A stretch of DNA of 64,000 nt from Clostridia bacterium (GTDB lineage: Bacteria > Bacillota_A > Clostridia > Oscillospirales > Acutalibacteraceae), in assembly GCA_017435305.1 (NCBI GenBank), contig JAFSFH010000012.1:62001-126000 (forward strand), read 5' to 3'. Under the pieces are notes generated by a model. The model ran no database searches, was not told where the DNA came from, and saw only the letters and a program-made list of their open reading frames with translations. Of this stretch, positions 44,285-53,587 are shown piece after piece; the stretch's first letter is position 1, and each line of letters begins with the position of its first letter. The position numbers and the translations under genes were made by a program.

Positions 44285-45269
44285 CGTCGTATCCCTCCAG
44301 AATCTCGGTGAGATAGGCGCGGTACTGCGCCACCACGTCGGCAGGCGCCACCATACGGATATCGGTGCCGAAGCCGGACAGCCACGAGAAGAACAGGGGG
44401 CTGACCACCACCGACACCCGCACCGTAAAGGTGTCCCCGTCGGCGGGGTGCAGGGTCACGTCCTGACCGAAACGGTCCAGGATAATGCCCGCCATCCGAT
44501 TGGCACACTGCAGGGTCACCGACTGGGCCTGACCGCCGAACATACCGAACACCGTCTGGGTGTATTGAGCCATATCCAGCTTGCGGAATTCCTCCTCCCC
44601 CTCTCGGGGCAGGTCGGTGGTGCGGATGCGGAGCATACGGTCCACGCGATAGTGGCGCAGGGTGCCCCGCTTGGCCTCGTAGGCCACCAGATAATAGTTC
44701 TCGTAATCCCAGGTCAACGCCCAGGGGCTGACGGTGTACATCGCCCCATCGTGGCGCAGGTGCTGCTGCTTGTCCGCGCCCCAGTCGAAATACTGGAAGT
44801 GGATCTGGCGGTTCTCCATCATCGCACCGTGGATGCTGTCCACGTTGTAATAGATGCTCTCGTTCATATTCTTAATGCGCCCCGACACCAGCACCTGCCG
44901 CTGCAGCTGACCCGCCAGATGGCGGCTGGTCAAACTCTCCAGACGGCGGATAAGCTCGGCGCTCTTCTTACGGGTGATGAATTTAGAGGACTGCACCGCA
45001 TCCACCAGCAGACGCAATTGCGCCATATCCAGCGTCCGCTCGCCCACGTAGTACCGCACGGTGGTATCCCGCACCGTCACGATGTCCTCACCCAACAGCC
45101 GCAGCTGCTCGATGTCGTCGTACAGGCTCTTACGCTCGGCGCAGACACCCCTCTGCTCCAAAAGATCCTGTATCTGCCGCAGGGTCAGAGGGTGCTCCTC
45201 GTCGGTCTCGCGGCGCAGAATCTCCTGCAGATGGATCAGTTTTAGCTTTTGTCCCGATTGCCGCGCCAT
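44277..45269 (-). CDS. WYL-domain transcriptional regulator
   Basis: 330 residues: an N-terminal winged helix (about 10-75; LTLRQIQDLLEQRGVCAERKSLYDDIEQL) and a WYL ligand-binding domain (about 145-225; VSPWALTWDYENYYLVAYEAKRGTLRHYRVDRM) plus a C-terminal WCX-like extension. WYL domains sense nucleic acids or nucleotides. ATG at 45269 follows GAGGAGGTG. First gene of the seven-gene leftward operon running to prmC. Confidence 0.93.
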   Translation of the reverse strand: MARQSGQKLKLIHLQEILRRETDEEHPLTLRQIQDLLEQRGVCAERKSLYDDIEQLRLLGEDIVTVRDTTVRYYVGERTLDMAQLRLLVDAVQSSKFITRKKSAELIRRLESLTSRHLAGQLQRQVLVSGRIKNMNESIYYNVDSIHGAMMENRQIHFQYFDWGADKQQHLRHDGAMYTVSPWALTWDYENYYLVAYEAKRGTLRHYRVDRMLRIRTTDLPREGEEEFRKLDMAQYTQTVFGMFGGQAQSVTLQCANRMAGIILDRFGQDVTLHPADGDTFTVRVSVVVSPLFFSWLSGFGTDIRMVAPADVVAQYRAYLTEILEGYDGV

Positions 45270-45369
45270 AGCGGCACCTCCTCACAGCGGACCATTGTCC
45301 GTTTTATGTCACACCTTACTATACCACACTCCCGCAAAAAAGAAAAGTACTTTTTGCATGAAATTAGCA

Positions 45370-45398
45370 TTGCATAGAAAAACAATATATGGTAAACT
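45370..45398 (+). promoter_or_regulatory. Promoter of mtnN
   Basis: TTGCAT (45370-45375), 17 bases, TAAACT (45393-45398), divergent from the WYL operon; a minus-strand TATAGT near 45320 may be that operon's -10. Confidence 0.75.
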
Positions 45399-45432
45399 AT
45401 AAGGTAGTTTACTTTAAGAAGGAGTGAGGGCT

Positions 45433-46143
45433 GTGCAGCGCATCGGTATCATCGGCGCCATGGACTCGGAAGTAGATAATCTCATCGCCCGTATGGAGGA
45501 CACCGCGGTGACCGAATATGCGGGACGGCGGTTTGTGACCGGCACCCTGTCCGGCAAGGACGCGGTGGTGGTCAAAAGCGGCATCGGCAAGGTAGCCGCC
45601 GCCATCACCGCCCAGATGCTTATCGACCGTTTCGGGGTCACCGCCCTGCTGAACACCGGTATGGCCGGCGGTCTGGACCGCCGTCTGGAGGTGAAGGATC
45701 TGGTGGTGGGCACCGCCGCCCTCCAGCACGACTTTGACCTGACCGCCTTCGGTCACGTCAAGGGCTTTGTGTGCGGTCAGGACGACACCCGCCCCACCCT
45801 GTTCCCCTGCGACGAGGGGCTGATCGCCAAGGCGCTGGACGCCGCCGCCACCGTATTGCCCGCGGGCAACAAGGCCATCACCGGCGTCATCGCCTCCGGC
45901 GACGTATTCGTGGACGACAGCACCCTCAAGGCACAGCTGCGGGACACCTTCGGTGCCGCCGCCGCCGAAATGGAGGGCGCTGCCATTGCCCACACCGCCG
46001 CAGACAACGGCATCCCCTGCGTGATCCTGCGCACCGTATCGGATCTGGCCGAGGGGGACGCCTCGGTATCCTTTGATGAATTGGAGCGGTACGTCGGTCA
46101 GCTGGCCGGCGACATCACCGCCGCCCTGCTGGCAAGCCTGTAA
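45433..46143 (+). CDS. mtnN: 5'-methylthioadenosine/S-adenosylhomocysteine nucleosidase
   Basis: Cleaves MTA and SAH to adenine and the thioribose product. 236 residues with IGIIGAMDSEVDNL (catalytic Glu), NTGMAGGL, IASGDVFVDD, AAAEMEGAAIAHTA and VSDLAEGDA (catalytic Asp). The start is taken as GTG 45433, eight bases after AAGGAG; the earlier GTG at 45424 overlaps that site. Confidence 0.95.
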   Translation: MQRIGIIGAMDSEVDNLIARMEDTAVTEYAGRRFVTGTLSGKDAVVVKSGIGKVAAAITAQMLIDRFGVTALLNTGMAGGLDRRLEVKDLVVGTAALQHDFDLTAFGHVKGFVCGQDDTRPTLFPCDEGLIAKALDAAATVLPAGNKAITGVIASGDVFVDDSTLKAQLRDTFGAAAAEMEGAAIAHTAADNGIPCVILRTVSDLAEGDASVSFDELERYVGQLAGDITAALLASL

Positions 46144-46190
46144 ACAGCCGCCCACAAGGGGTATACTAACGATGTAAAGGAGCGTATACT

Positions 46191-47468
46191 ATGCGACCCA
46201 TCACCCAACAACTATCTCACGATATGACCCTGCTCCACCTCAAGGAGTCCTGCTACCGCACCGACCGTCTGACCGGCGTGTTTGCGGTGCCGCTGACCGC
46301 CGCCACCGCCGCCGAGTACGCCATTCTCCCCGGTCTGCTCACCCGCGGCTGTGCCGCCTACCCCACCATGGCCTCTTTTAGCCGCCGTCTGGACGAGCTG
46401 TACGGCGCCACCGTGCAGGGGCACATCTTCCGCCTGGGCGGATGGCAGGTGCTGTCCTATTCCATCAGCTATCTCAACCGCCGCTATACCATGGACGGCA
46501 GTGACCTGACCGCCCCCTGCACCGACCTGCTGCTGGATATGCTGTTCGACCCGATGATTACCGACGGCGCCTTTGACGCCGAGGCCTTTGCCCAGGAGAA
46601 GCGGTGTCTGCTGGAGCGTCTGCAGGGCGAGGTGAACAACAAGCGTATGTACGCCCGCCAGCGGTGCGAGGAGCTGGTCTGCCCCGACCACCCCTATAGT
46701 CTGAATCCCAACGGCTCCATCGCCGCCGCCGAGGCGCTGACCCCCGTGTCCGCCGCCGCCGCGCGGGAGCGGATGCTGTCCGAGGCCACCATCCACTGGA
46801 TGTATCAGAGCGCCGACGATTCCGCTATTCTTGAGAAGAAGCTGAAGGCGCGCTTCGACACCCTGTCCTATCGCCGCCCCGCCACCCTGAAGGTGGACAC
46901 CTCCTTCGCCCTAAAGGAGACCGACGTCACCGAGCGGATGTCCCTTAAGCAGGCGAAGCTGGTGCTGGGCTTCCGCATCGCCATCACCGACCCCGAGGGC
47001 AACGTGGAGGCGGCTCAGCTGATGAACACCCTGCTGGGCGGCTGTGCCACGTCCCTGCTGTTCACCCACGTGCGTGAGGAGCAGAGCCTGTGCTATTACT
47101 GCGCCTCCTCCTACGACCGCTACCAGGGCATCATCCTGGTGGACAGCGGCGTACAGGAGCAGGACGCCGAAAAGGCCAAGACGGAGATCCTCAAGCAGTT
47201 GGAGTCCATCCGCCAGGGAGATTTCTCCGACGACGAGCTGGAGGCCGCCCGCCGCAGCATGGTGCAGCGGTACGTGGCCGCCGCCGACAACCCCGACGCG
47301 CTGGAGAACTATTATCTGACCCAGACGGTGTACGACAACTACGTCACCCCCGAGGAGAAACGCAGCCGCACCCTGGCTGTCACCAAGGAGGACGTGTGCC
47401 GCGCCGCCCGTCTGACCCACTTTGATACCGTCTATCTGCTGGCACCGGAAGAGGAGGTGGCCGAATAA
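46191..47468 (+). CDS. M16 peptidase-like protein, catalytically silent partner (YfmF-like)
   Basis: 425 residues with the two-domain M16 fold, but the N-terminal zinc motif HxxEH is missing (ILPGLLTRGCAAYPTMASFSRRLDELYGA in its place), as in the inactive subunit of M16 pairs. A C-terminal half with GGCATSLLFTHVREEQSLCYYCASSYDRY keeps the R/Y substrate loop. Its stop overlaps the start of the active partner. ATG 46191 follows AAAGGAG. Confidence 0.9.
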   Translation: MRPITQQLSHDMTLLHLKESCYRTDRLTGVFAVPLTAATAAEYAILPGLLTRGCAAYPTMASFSRRLDELYGATVQGHIFRLGGWQVLSYSISYLNRRYTMDGSDLTAPCTDLLLDMLFDPMITDGAFDAEAFAQEKRCLLERLQGEVNNKRMYARQRCEELVCPDHPYSLNPNGSIAAAEALTPVSAAAARERMLSEATIHWMYQSADDSAILEKKLKARFDTLSYRRPATLKVDTSFALKETDVTERMSLKQAKLVLGFRIAITDPEGNVEAAQLMNTLLGGCATSLLFTHVREEQSLCYYCASSYDRYQGIILVDSGVQEQDAEKAKTEILKQLESIRQGDFSDDELEAARRSMVQRYVAAADNPDALENYYLTQTVYDNYVTPEEKRSRTLAVTKEDVCRAARLTHFDTVYLLAPEEEVAE

Positions 47469-48727
47469 TGAACGCCTATCAACTGCCCCTGTTGGGGGAT
47501 ACCCTGTATATCGACACCCATAAGACCGGCCTGAAGATGGTGGTATGGCCTATGCCGGAGGCCTCCTCCGCCTATGCGGTGTTCGCCACCAAGTACGGCT
47601 CCATCAACAACACCCTCCCCACCGCCGACGGCGGCACCGAGGAGGTGCCGGAGGGCATCGCCCACTATCTGGAGCATAAGCTGTTTGAGAGCGAAAACGG
47701 AGACGCCTTTACGCGGTACGCCGCCACCGGCGCCAATGCTAACGCCTACACCACCTTTGACCGCACTGCCTATATGTTCCACGCCACCGAGAACGTGCTG
47801 CCCAGTCTGGAGATATTGCTGGACTTCGTTCAGGACCCCTATTTCACCGAGGAAACGGTGCAAAAGGAGCAGGGCATCATCGGTCAGGAGATCCGTATGG
47901 GCGAGGATCAGCCCGGTCGCCGCGTGTTCTTCAACCTGCTGCGGGCGGTGTTCCACAACCATCCCGCTCGGGTGGATATTGCGGGCACAGTGGACACCAT
48001 CGCCCGCATCACCCCCGACCTGCTGTATCGCTGCTATCACCGCTATTACAATCTGCACAATATGGTGCTGGTGGTGGCGGGTAACGTCACCCCCGAACAG
48101 GTGACCGAGGTGGCCGACCGCCTGCTGAAGCCCTGCGCGGACTTTACCCCCGCCCCCTTCGAGGTGGATGAGCCGACCTCTGTCTGTCAGGAGTATATCG
48201 AGTCCGCTATGGCGGTGGCATCGCCCCAGTTCTACATCGGCTTTAAGGAGGCGGCTCCCGTGCTGGATGCGGAGAACATCGCCGTGTGCCGCATACTCAC
48301 CGAGCTGATCGTCGGCAAATCCAGCCCCCTCTACGAGCAGCTGATGAAGGAGGGGCTCATCAACGACCAGTTCGAGGTGGACTACTTTATGGGCCCCGGC
48401 TATTGCGTATGGCTGGTGGGCGGCGAATCCTCCGACCCGAAGCGGGTCAAGGAGCTGGTGTGCGCGGAGATCACCCGCCTGCAGAAGGAGGGCATCGACC
48501 CTGCCGCCGCCGACGCGGTCCGCCGCGGCGTATACGGTCGTATGGTGGCCGCTATGGACGACCCCACCGACTGCGCCGAGATGGTGCTGAGCAACGTGCT
48601 GGACGGTCTGCGTCCCCTGGAGGAGCTGGAGGTTCTCCGCGACCTGTCGGTGGACACCCTGCAGCAGCACCTCACCCGCCGCATCGACCCCACCGCCTGC
48701 TCTCTGTCGGTGGTCAACCCTCTGTAA
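47468..48727 (+). CDS. M16 family zinc peptidase, active partner (YfmH-like)
   Basis: 419 residues with the inverted zinc motif HYLEH in EGIAHYLEHKLFES (about residues 64-76) and a downstream glutamate region, plus the typical NAYTTFDRTAYMFHATE. Probably a heterodimer with the preceding subunit, degrading peptides inside the cell. One-base overlap with the partner; lgt follows at 18 bases. Confidence 0.93.
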   Translation: MNAYQLPLLGDTLYIDTHKTGLKMVVWPMPEASSAYAVFATKYGSINNTLPTADGGTEEVPEGIAHYLEHKLFESENGDAFTRYAATGANANAYTTFDRTAYMFHATENVLPSLEILLDFVQDPYFTEETVQKEQGIIGQEIRMGEDQPGRRVFFNLLRAVFHNHPARVDIAGTVDTIARITPDLLYRCYHRYYNLHNMVLVVAGNVTPEQVTEVADRLLKPCADFTPAPFEVDEPTSVCQEYIESAMAVASPQFYIGFKEAAPVLDAENIAVCRILTELIVGKSSPLYEQLMKEGLINDQFEVDYFMGPGYCVWLVGGESSDPKRVKELVCAEITRLQKEGIDPAAADAVRRGVYGRMVAAMDDPTDCAEMVLSNVLDGLRPLEELEVLRDLSVDTLQQHLTRRIDPTACSLSVVNPL

Positions 48728-48745
48728 GAAAGGAGCGACCAGCCT

Positions 48746-49615
48746 ATGTCGCTGTTTGACGTTCATCACGTGGAATTCCCCAACCTGGGTCTGGAATTCT
48801 ACCTCTCCCGCGGCTTCACCGTCTTCGGGTTTCACATCTACTGGTACGCCGTTATCATCGCCTGCGGTCTGATGCTGGCGGTGCTGTACGGTATGAAAAA
48901 CGCCAAGGGCTTCGGCATCGACCAGGACCGTATGCTGGACGTGGCGCTGATCACCATCCCCTTCGCCTTTTTGGGTGCCCGCCTATACTACGTGCTGTTC
49001 AGCGGACGGCTGGACTGGTATCTGGATGATCCGGTTCGGGTGCTTAACGTCCGCGACGGCGGTCTGGGCATCTACGGCGGCATCATCGTCGCCTTCGTGG
49101 TGGGCACGCTGGCCTGCCGGTGGCGAAAGGTGAACGTGCTGGCTATGTTTGACGTGGCGTCCCTGGGCTTTCTCATCGGTCAGGGCATCGGTCGCTGGGG
49201 CAACTTCTTTAACCAGGAGGCCTTCGGTGGCAATACCGACCTGCCCTGGGGTATGACCGGCGACATCATCCGCTCCGGTCAGAACGGCGCCGGCTACATA
49301 CTCACCCAGCCGGTGCACCCCACCTTCCTGTACGAGTCGCTGTGGTGTCTGCTGGGTTTCGTCCTGCTGCATATTCTGTTCAAAAAGGCGTACAAATTCA
49401 ACGGTATGCTGTTCTGCGGCTACGCCGTCTGGTACGGCGTGGGACGCTTCCTCATCGAGAGCCTGCGCACCGACAGTCTGATGACCGGCGGTCTGCGCAC
49501 CTCCCAGATCGTGGCGGTGGTCGCCGTGGCGGGTGGCGCGGCTCTGTTTGGTTATCTGTATTGGCGGTATCGCCGCACCGCAAAGGAGGAGATCCCCCAT
49601 GGCGCTGATCATTGA
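48746..49615 (+). CDS. lgt: Prolipoprotein diacylglyceryl transferase
   Basis: Transfers diacylglycerol from phosphatidylglycerol to the lipobox cysteine of prolipoproteins. 289 residues, seven helices, signature [14 protein letters not shown], conserved IYGGIIVAF and [10 protein letters not shown]. It would modify the two lipoproteins in this window. Its 3' end overlaps folD by 17 bases. Confidence 0.96.
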   Translation: MSLFDVHHVEFPNLGLEFYLSRGFTVFGFHIYWYAVIIACGLMLAVLYGMKNAKGFGIDQDRMLDVALITIPFAFLGARLYYVLFSGRLDWYLDDPVRVLNVRDGGLGIYGGIIVAFVVGTLACRWRKVNVLAMFDVASLGFLIGQGIGRWGNFFNQEAFGGNTDLPWGMTGDIIRSGQNGAGYILTQPVHPTFLYESLWCLLGFVLLHILFKKAYKFNGMLFCGYAVWYGVGRFLIESLRTDSLMTGGLRTSQIVAVVAVAGGAALFGYLYWRYRRTAKEEIPHGADH

Positions 49616-50444
49616 CGGAAAGGCGACCGCCGCCGCTCTGCGGGCGGAGATCGCTGCCGAGGTAAATAAACTGAAGGAGCGGGGCATCACCCCCGGTCTG
49701 GCGGTGATCCTGGTGGGGGATGACCCCGCCAGCCAAACCTACGTCCGTAACAAGGGCAAGGCCTGCGAGGAGGTGGGCTTCTACAGCGAGCAGATCAATC
49801 TGCCCGCCGCCACCACCCAGCAGGAGCTGCTGGACGTGGTAGAGCGGCTCAACACCCGTGACGACATCCACGGCATTCTGTGCCAGCTGCCCCTGCCAAA
49901 GGGACTGGACGACAGCGCCGTTATCGCCGCCATCGACCCAAAAAAGGACGTGGACGCCTTCCACGCCGAGAACGTGGGACACATTATGATCGGCGACCAG
50001 ACCTTTCTCCCCTGCACCCCCGCCGGTGTGATGGAGCTCCTCCACCGCAGCGGCATCACCGTAGAGGGAAAGCACTGCGTGGTCATCGGACGCAGCAACA
50101 TCGTGGGCAAGCCCATGGCGATGCTGCTGCTGCAGGAGAACGGCACCGTCACCGTCTGCCATTCCCGCACCAAGGATCTGCCCGCCATCTGCCGTCAGGC
50201 GGATATTCTGGTGGCGGCGGTGGGACGGGCTAAATTCGTCACCGCCGATATGGTCAAGCCCGGTGCCACCGTCATCGACGTGGGCATCAATCGGGATGAA
50301 AACGGAAAGCTGTGCGGCGACGTAGACTTCGCCGCGGTGGAGCCCATCGCCGGCGCCATCACCCCCGTGCCCGGCGGCGTGGGTCCCATGACCATCGCCA
50401 TGCTGCTCAAAAACACCCTCACCGCCGCCCAAAACCGTGGGTGA
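49599..50444 (+). CDS. folD: Methylenetetrahydrofolate dehydrogenase/cyclohydrolase
   Basis: Bifunctional one-carbon enzyme. 281 residues: [25 protein letters not shown] with catalytic lysine, [39 protein letters not shown], and [18 protein letters not shown] 49599 follows AAAGGAGG inside the end of lgt. Confidence 0.97.
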   Translation: MALIIDGKATAAALRAEIAAEVNKLKERGITPGLAVILVGDDPASQTYVRNKGKACEEVGFYSEQINLPAATTQQELLDVVERLNTRDDIHGILCQLPLPKGLDDSAVIAAIDPKKDVDAFHAENVGHIMIGDQTFLPCTPAGVMELLHRSGITVEGKHCVVIGRSNIVGKPMAMLLLQENGTVTVCHSRTKDLPAICRQADILVAAVGRAKFVTADMVKPGATVIDVGINRDENGKLCGDVDFAAVEPIAGAITPVPGGVGPMTIAMLLKNTLTAAQNRG

Positions 50445-50503
50445 TTTCGGGAAACCCCCATTTATGATGCAACAAAAATCCATCTGTGTGGGTAAAATAT
50501 CCA

Positions 50504-50533
50504 TTGTAATACCCCTTATATAGGGGGTACAAT
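50504..50533 (+). promoter_or_regulatory. Promoter of pfkA with overlapping inverted repeat
   Basis: TTGTAA (50504-50509), 18 bases, TACAAT (50528-50533). The boxes and spacer form an imperfect palindrome (ATTGT...TACCCC / GGGGTACAAT), which could be an operator. Confidence 0.7.
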
Positions 50534-50592
50534 AAATCCGTAAATGCAGTTGTCTGCGCAGATGCGCAGTTTTTTAAGGAGTGACCAAGATT

Positions 50593-51555
50593 ATGAAGAA
50601 GATTGCTGTTCTGACCAGCGGCGGCGACGCCCCCGGCATGAATGCGGCTGTCCGCGCTGTGGTGCGTACCGCCCTCAACGCCGGCATCGAGGTATACGGC
50701 GTGATCCGCGGCTTTAACGGCTTAATAAATGATGAGCTGGTTCCTATGAATCTGCGCTCGGTGTCCAACATCCTCCAGCAGGGCGGTACCATGCTGTACA
50801 CCGCCCGCTGTCTGGAATTCAAGGAGCTGGAGTATCAGAAAAAGGCCGCCGACATCTGCCGCAAGCACGGCATTGACGGCGTAGTGGTCTGCGGCGGCGA
50901 CGGCTCCTTCCGCGGCGCCCAGAAGCTGTCCCAGCAGGGCATCAACTGCATCGGCATCCCCTGCACCATCGACAACGACATCGGCTGCTGTGAGTACACC
51001 ATCGGCTACGACACCGCCACCAACACCGTGGTGGATATGGTGGATAAGCTGCGGGACACCTGCGCCTCCCACGACCGCTGCAGCGTGGTGGAGGTGATGG
51101 GTCGTCACGCCGGCTGGCTGGCGCTGAGTGCCGGTATCGCCGCCGGTGCCACCACCATCCTGGTGCCGGAGGTTCCCTACGATTTCCAGCGGGACATCGT
51201 GGAACGTATGAAATACACCTCCTCTCTGGGCAAGCATCACTTCATCGTGATGGTGGCCGAGGGCATCGGCGACGTGGAGAAGCTGGCCCGCGAAATTGAG
51301 AATGCCACCGGCGTAGAGACCCGTGCCACCGTGCTGGGTCACGTACAGCGCGGCGGTCGTCCCTCCAGCCGTGACCGTCTGCTGGCCAGCCAGATGGGCT
51401 ATTATGCCGCCCACCTGCTGATGAACGGCAAGACCGAACGGGTGGTGGCTGTAAACAACAACACCCTGATGGACTTTGACATCGACGAGGCGCTGGCCAT
51501 GAAGAAACCCTTTAAGAACCAGTTGTTTAAGATGGCCGCCGAGATCTCTATCTAA
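50593..51555 (+). CDS. pfkA: ATP-dependent 6-phosphofructokinase
   Basis: Phosphorylates fructose 6-phosphate in glycolysis. 320 residues: VLTSGGDAPGMNA, VVCGGDGSFRGA (Gly after GGD marks the ATP type), catalytic PCTIDNDIGCCEYTIGYDTA, MGRHAGWLAL and the sugar-phosphate site EGIGD / HVQRGGRPSSRDR. ATG 50593 lies 11 bases after AAGGAG; GTG 50581 is too close to that site. Confidence 0.97.
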   Translation: MKKIAVLTSGGDAPGMNAAVRAVVRTALNAGIEVYGVIRGFNGLINDELVPMNLRSVSNILQQGGTMLYTARCLEFKELEYQKKAADICRKHGIDGVVVCGGDGSFRGAQKLSQQGINCIGIPCTIDNDIGCCEYTIGYDTATNTVVDMVDKLRDTCASHDRCSVVEVMGRHAGWLALSAGIAAGATTILVPEVPYDFQRDIVERMKYTSSLGKHHFIVMVAEGIGDVEKLAREIENATGVETRATVLGHVQRGGRPSSRDRLLASQMGYYAAHLLMNGKTERVVAVNNNTLMDFDIDEALAMKKPFKNQLFKMAAEISI

Positions 51556-51559
51556 TGTT

Positions 51560-51593
51560 TCCAACCGCTCCGAAAGGGGCGGTTGTTTTTTTG
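51560..51593 (+). terminator. Terminator of pfkA
   Basis: AACCGCTCC-gaaa-GGGGCGGTT followed by GTTTTTTT. Confidence 0.9.
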
Positions 51594-51628
51594 CGACAGG
51601 TATGATATAATGAGCCCAGAGCCGTAAA

Positions 51629-51679
51629 GGCCCCCTTGCCTAAAGGGGGCTGGCACGGCGAAGCCGTGACTGGGGGATA
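51629..51679. repeat. Palindromic repeat, copy E left half (5' flank of the DUF559 gene)
   Basis: GGCCCCCTTGCCTAAAGGGGGC-type stem 1, TGGC, stem 2 ACGGC-gaa-GCCGT and GACTGGGGGATA. The matching right half is 52061-52113. An extended -10 (TGATATAAT, ending at 51611) lies just upstream. Confidence 0.85.
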
Positions 51680-52060
51680 ATGAGCGGAGGGATAACTACG
51701 AACAGAAAGCACAACTCCGACCTGACGAAAAACGCAAAAGCACTCCGCAAGAATATGACAAAGGAAGAACGACATTTATGGTATGATTTCTTGCGCTCCT
51801 ATCCCATCCGCTTTCTTCGTCAAAAGGTAATTGATAATTATATTGTTGATTTCTATTGTCACGAAGCACGAATGATTATTGAATTGGATGGTTCACAGCA
51901 TTACCAAGCCAACGAAATGATAAAAGATAAAATCCGCACCCAAAAAATCAAAAATCGAGATTTGACCGTTATTCGCATACCAAACAATGAAATTAGCCGT
52001 AATTTCAGAGGAGTCTGCGAATACATTGATTTGCAAGTTAAGCAATCCATACGAAAGTAA
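51680..52060 (+). CDS. DUF559 endonuclease-domain protein carried inside a palindromic repeat
   Basis: 126 residues of the DUF559 family, a Vsr-like PD-(D/E)XK nuclease fold: LRKNMTKEERHLWYDFLR, FLRQKVIDNYIVDFYC and the metal site in ELDGSQHY (Asp and Glu), then VIRIPNNEI. Activity and target are unknown. The ATG at 51680 is the first base after the left half-repeat and the stop ends one base before the right half-repeat, so the gene fills the element exactly. A GGAGGG lies just inside, so the true start may be a little downstream. It is strikingly AT-rich against the neighbouring genes, a sign of transfer. Confidence 0.85.
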   Translation: MSGGITTNRKHNSDLTKNAKALRKNMTKEERHLWYDFLRSYPIRFLRQKVIDNYIVDFYCHEARMIIELDGSQHYQANEMIKDKIRTQKIKNRDLTVIRIPNNEISRNFRGVCEYIDLQVKQSIRK

Positions 52061-52113
52061 TATCCCCCAGTCAAAACCTACGGTTTTGACAGCCCCCTTT
52101 AGGCAAGGGGGCC
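52061..52113. repeat. Palindromic repeat, copy E right half (3' flank of the DUF559 gene)
   Basis: TATCCCCCAGTC, stem AAAACC-tac-GGTTTT, GACAGCCCCCTTT and AGGCAAGGGGGCC; inverse of 51629-51679 with a different, still paired stem 2. Confidence 0.85.
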
Positions 52114-52150
52114 TTTCGCACCACTCCGCATACCTAAAGGAGGAAACACA

Positions 52151-53311
52151 ATGCCCTACACCGTTATGATGGTAGCCGCCGCGGGCGGCTCCACCCGTAT
52201 GGGACAACCGAAGCAACACATTCTGCTGGGGGAATACCCCGTGCTGATCCATACCCTGCTGACCCTGCAGTCGGTGGCGGCGGTGGATGAGATATTGCTC
52301 ATCGCCCGCGCCGAGGACATCCCCCACTTCACCGCCCTAGCGGATGAGGTCGGAGTCACCAAGCTGCGCACCGCCGTGGTGGGCGGTAGCACCCGACAGC
52401 AGTCGGTGGCGGCGGGTCTGGCGGCTCTGCCCGCCGAGACCACCCTGGTAGGTATCCACGACGGCGCCCGCCCGTTGGTGCGCGCCGAGGACGTGGGGGC
52501 GGTGATCACCGCCGCCCGTGAGAGCGGCGGTGCCGCTCTGGCGGTACCGGTCAAGGACACCCTCAAGAGAACGGATGCGGACGGCTATATCACCGACACC
52601 CCCGATCGCGCCCGGCTGTGGCGGGTGCAGACACCGCAGGTGTTTGACCGAGCCGCTCTGTGCGCCGCTATGACGGCGGCGCTGACCGAGGGCAAGGACT
52701 ATACCGACGACTGCCAGCTGATGGAGGCCGCCGGACACCCCGTGCGGCTGGTGGCGGGGCTGGACACCAATCTGAAGCTGACCACGCCGGAGGATGTGGC
52801 TCTGGCGCAGGCGATCATGAGCATTGGCAAGGAGGAGAAACCTATGCGCATCGGACACGGCTATGACGTACACCGTCTGGTGGAGGACCGCCCGCTGATA
52901 CTGGGCGGCGTCACCGTCCCCTATGACAAGGGACTGCTGGGTCACTCGGACGCGGACGTGCTCACCCACGCGGTAATGGACGCGCTGCTGGGTGCCGCGG
53001 CACTGGGGGACATCGGTAAGCTGTTCCCCGACAGCGACCCCGCCTATGCCGGCGCCGACAGCGTGGCGCTGCTGCGCCGTGTGGTGGAGCGGCTGACCGC
53101 CGAAGGCTACGGCATCGGCAATATTGACGCCACCATCCTGTGCCAGCGCCCCAAGCTGGCGCCCCACATCCTTCAGATGCGGCAGATCCTGGCGGATGCC
53201 TGCGGCATCCCCACCGACCGCGTCAGCGTCAAGGCCACCACCGAGGAGGGTCTGGGCTTCACCGGCAGCGGTGAGGGCATCGCCGCCCACTGCGTGTGCC
53301 TGCTGAAGTGA
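52151..53311 (+). CDS. ispDF: Bifunctional IspD/IspF (MEP pathway of isoprenoid synthesis)
   Basis: A 386-residue fusion. Residues 1-225: IspD cytidylyltransferase ([43 protein letters not shown]). Residues 232-386: IspF cyclodiphosphate synthase ([32 protein letters not shown] with the zinc ligands, [14 protein letters not shown]). The two make steps 3 and 5 of the pathway. ATG 52151 follows AAAGGAGG. Confidence 0.96.
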   Translation: MPYTVMMVAAAGGSTRMGQPKQHILLGEYPVLIHTLLTLQSVAAVDEILLIARAEDIPHFTALADEVGVTKLRTAVVGGSTRQQSVAAGLAALPAETTLVGIHDGARPLVRAEDVGAVITAARESGGAALAVPVKDTLKRTDADGYITDTPDRARLWRVQTPQVFDRAALCAAMTAALTEGKDYTDDCQLMEAAGHPVRLVAGLDTNLKLTTPEDVALAQAIMSIGKEEKPMRIGHGYDVHRLVEDRPLILGGVTVPYDKGLLGHSDADVLTHAVMDALLGAAALGDIGKLFPDSDPAYAGADSVALLRRVVERLTAEGYGIGNIDATILCQRPKLAPHILQMRQILADACGIPTDRVSVKATTEEGLGFTGSGEGIAAHCVCLLK

Positions 53312-53358
53312 CATAACCTGACCGCTTTTGACGGCGGAATTCTCGTGAAAAAATTGAG

Positions 53359-53396
53359 AAAAGCCTCTATCCTATATGGGTAGAGGCTTTTTTGTT
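53359..53396 (+). terminator. Terminator of ispDF
   Basis: AGCCTCTATCC pairs with GGGTAGAGGCT over TATAT, followed by TTTTTTGTTTT. Confidence 0.9.
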
Positions 53397-53426
53397 TTGT
53401 GCCATATTAGCCGACAAAGTCGGCGT

Positions 53427-53550
53427 GCCTCCCTTGTGTAAAGGGAGGTGGGTTTTGCGAAGCAAAACTCGGAGGGATTGTTAGCATTTCGCTCTGCGAC
53501 CACCTCATCCACCGCCTATCGGCGGTCCCCCTTCCCATCAAGGGGAAGGT
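53427..53550. repeat. Palindromic two-hairpin repeat, copy F
   Basis: The left half has GCCTCCC...GGGAGGTGG, stem 2 GTTTTGC-gaa-GCAAAAC and TCGGAGGGATTGTT. The right half is degenerate (CACCTCATCCACCG, CCGCC/GGCGG, CCCCTTCCC...GGGGAAGG). It abuts the spoIIA operon and may include or displace its promoter. Confidence 0.75.
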
Positions 53551-53587
53551 AAATAAAAAAAACAATCATTTGAAAGGATGTGACCCT

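Larger units (their letters stand above)
51629..52113 (+). mobile_element. Putative mobile unit: split palindromic repeat with DUF559 nuclease gene
   Basis: 485 bases bounded by inverted half-repeats, ends GGCCCCCTTGCC and GGCAAGGGGGCC. In the other complete copies of the repeat the halves are separated by only a few tens of non-coding bases. The arrangement resembles an autonomous element with non-autonomous relatives (compare REP sequences and RAYT transposases). Mobility is inferred, not shown. Confidence 0.5.
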
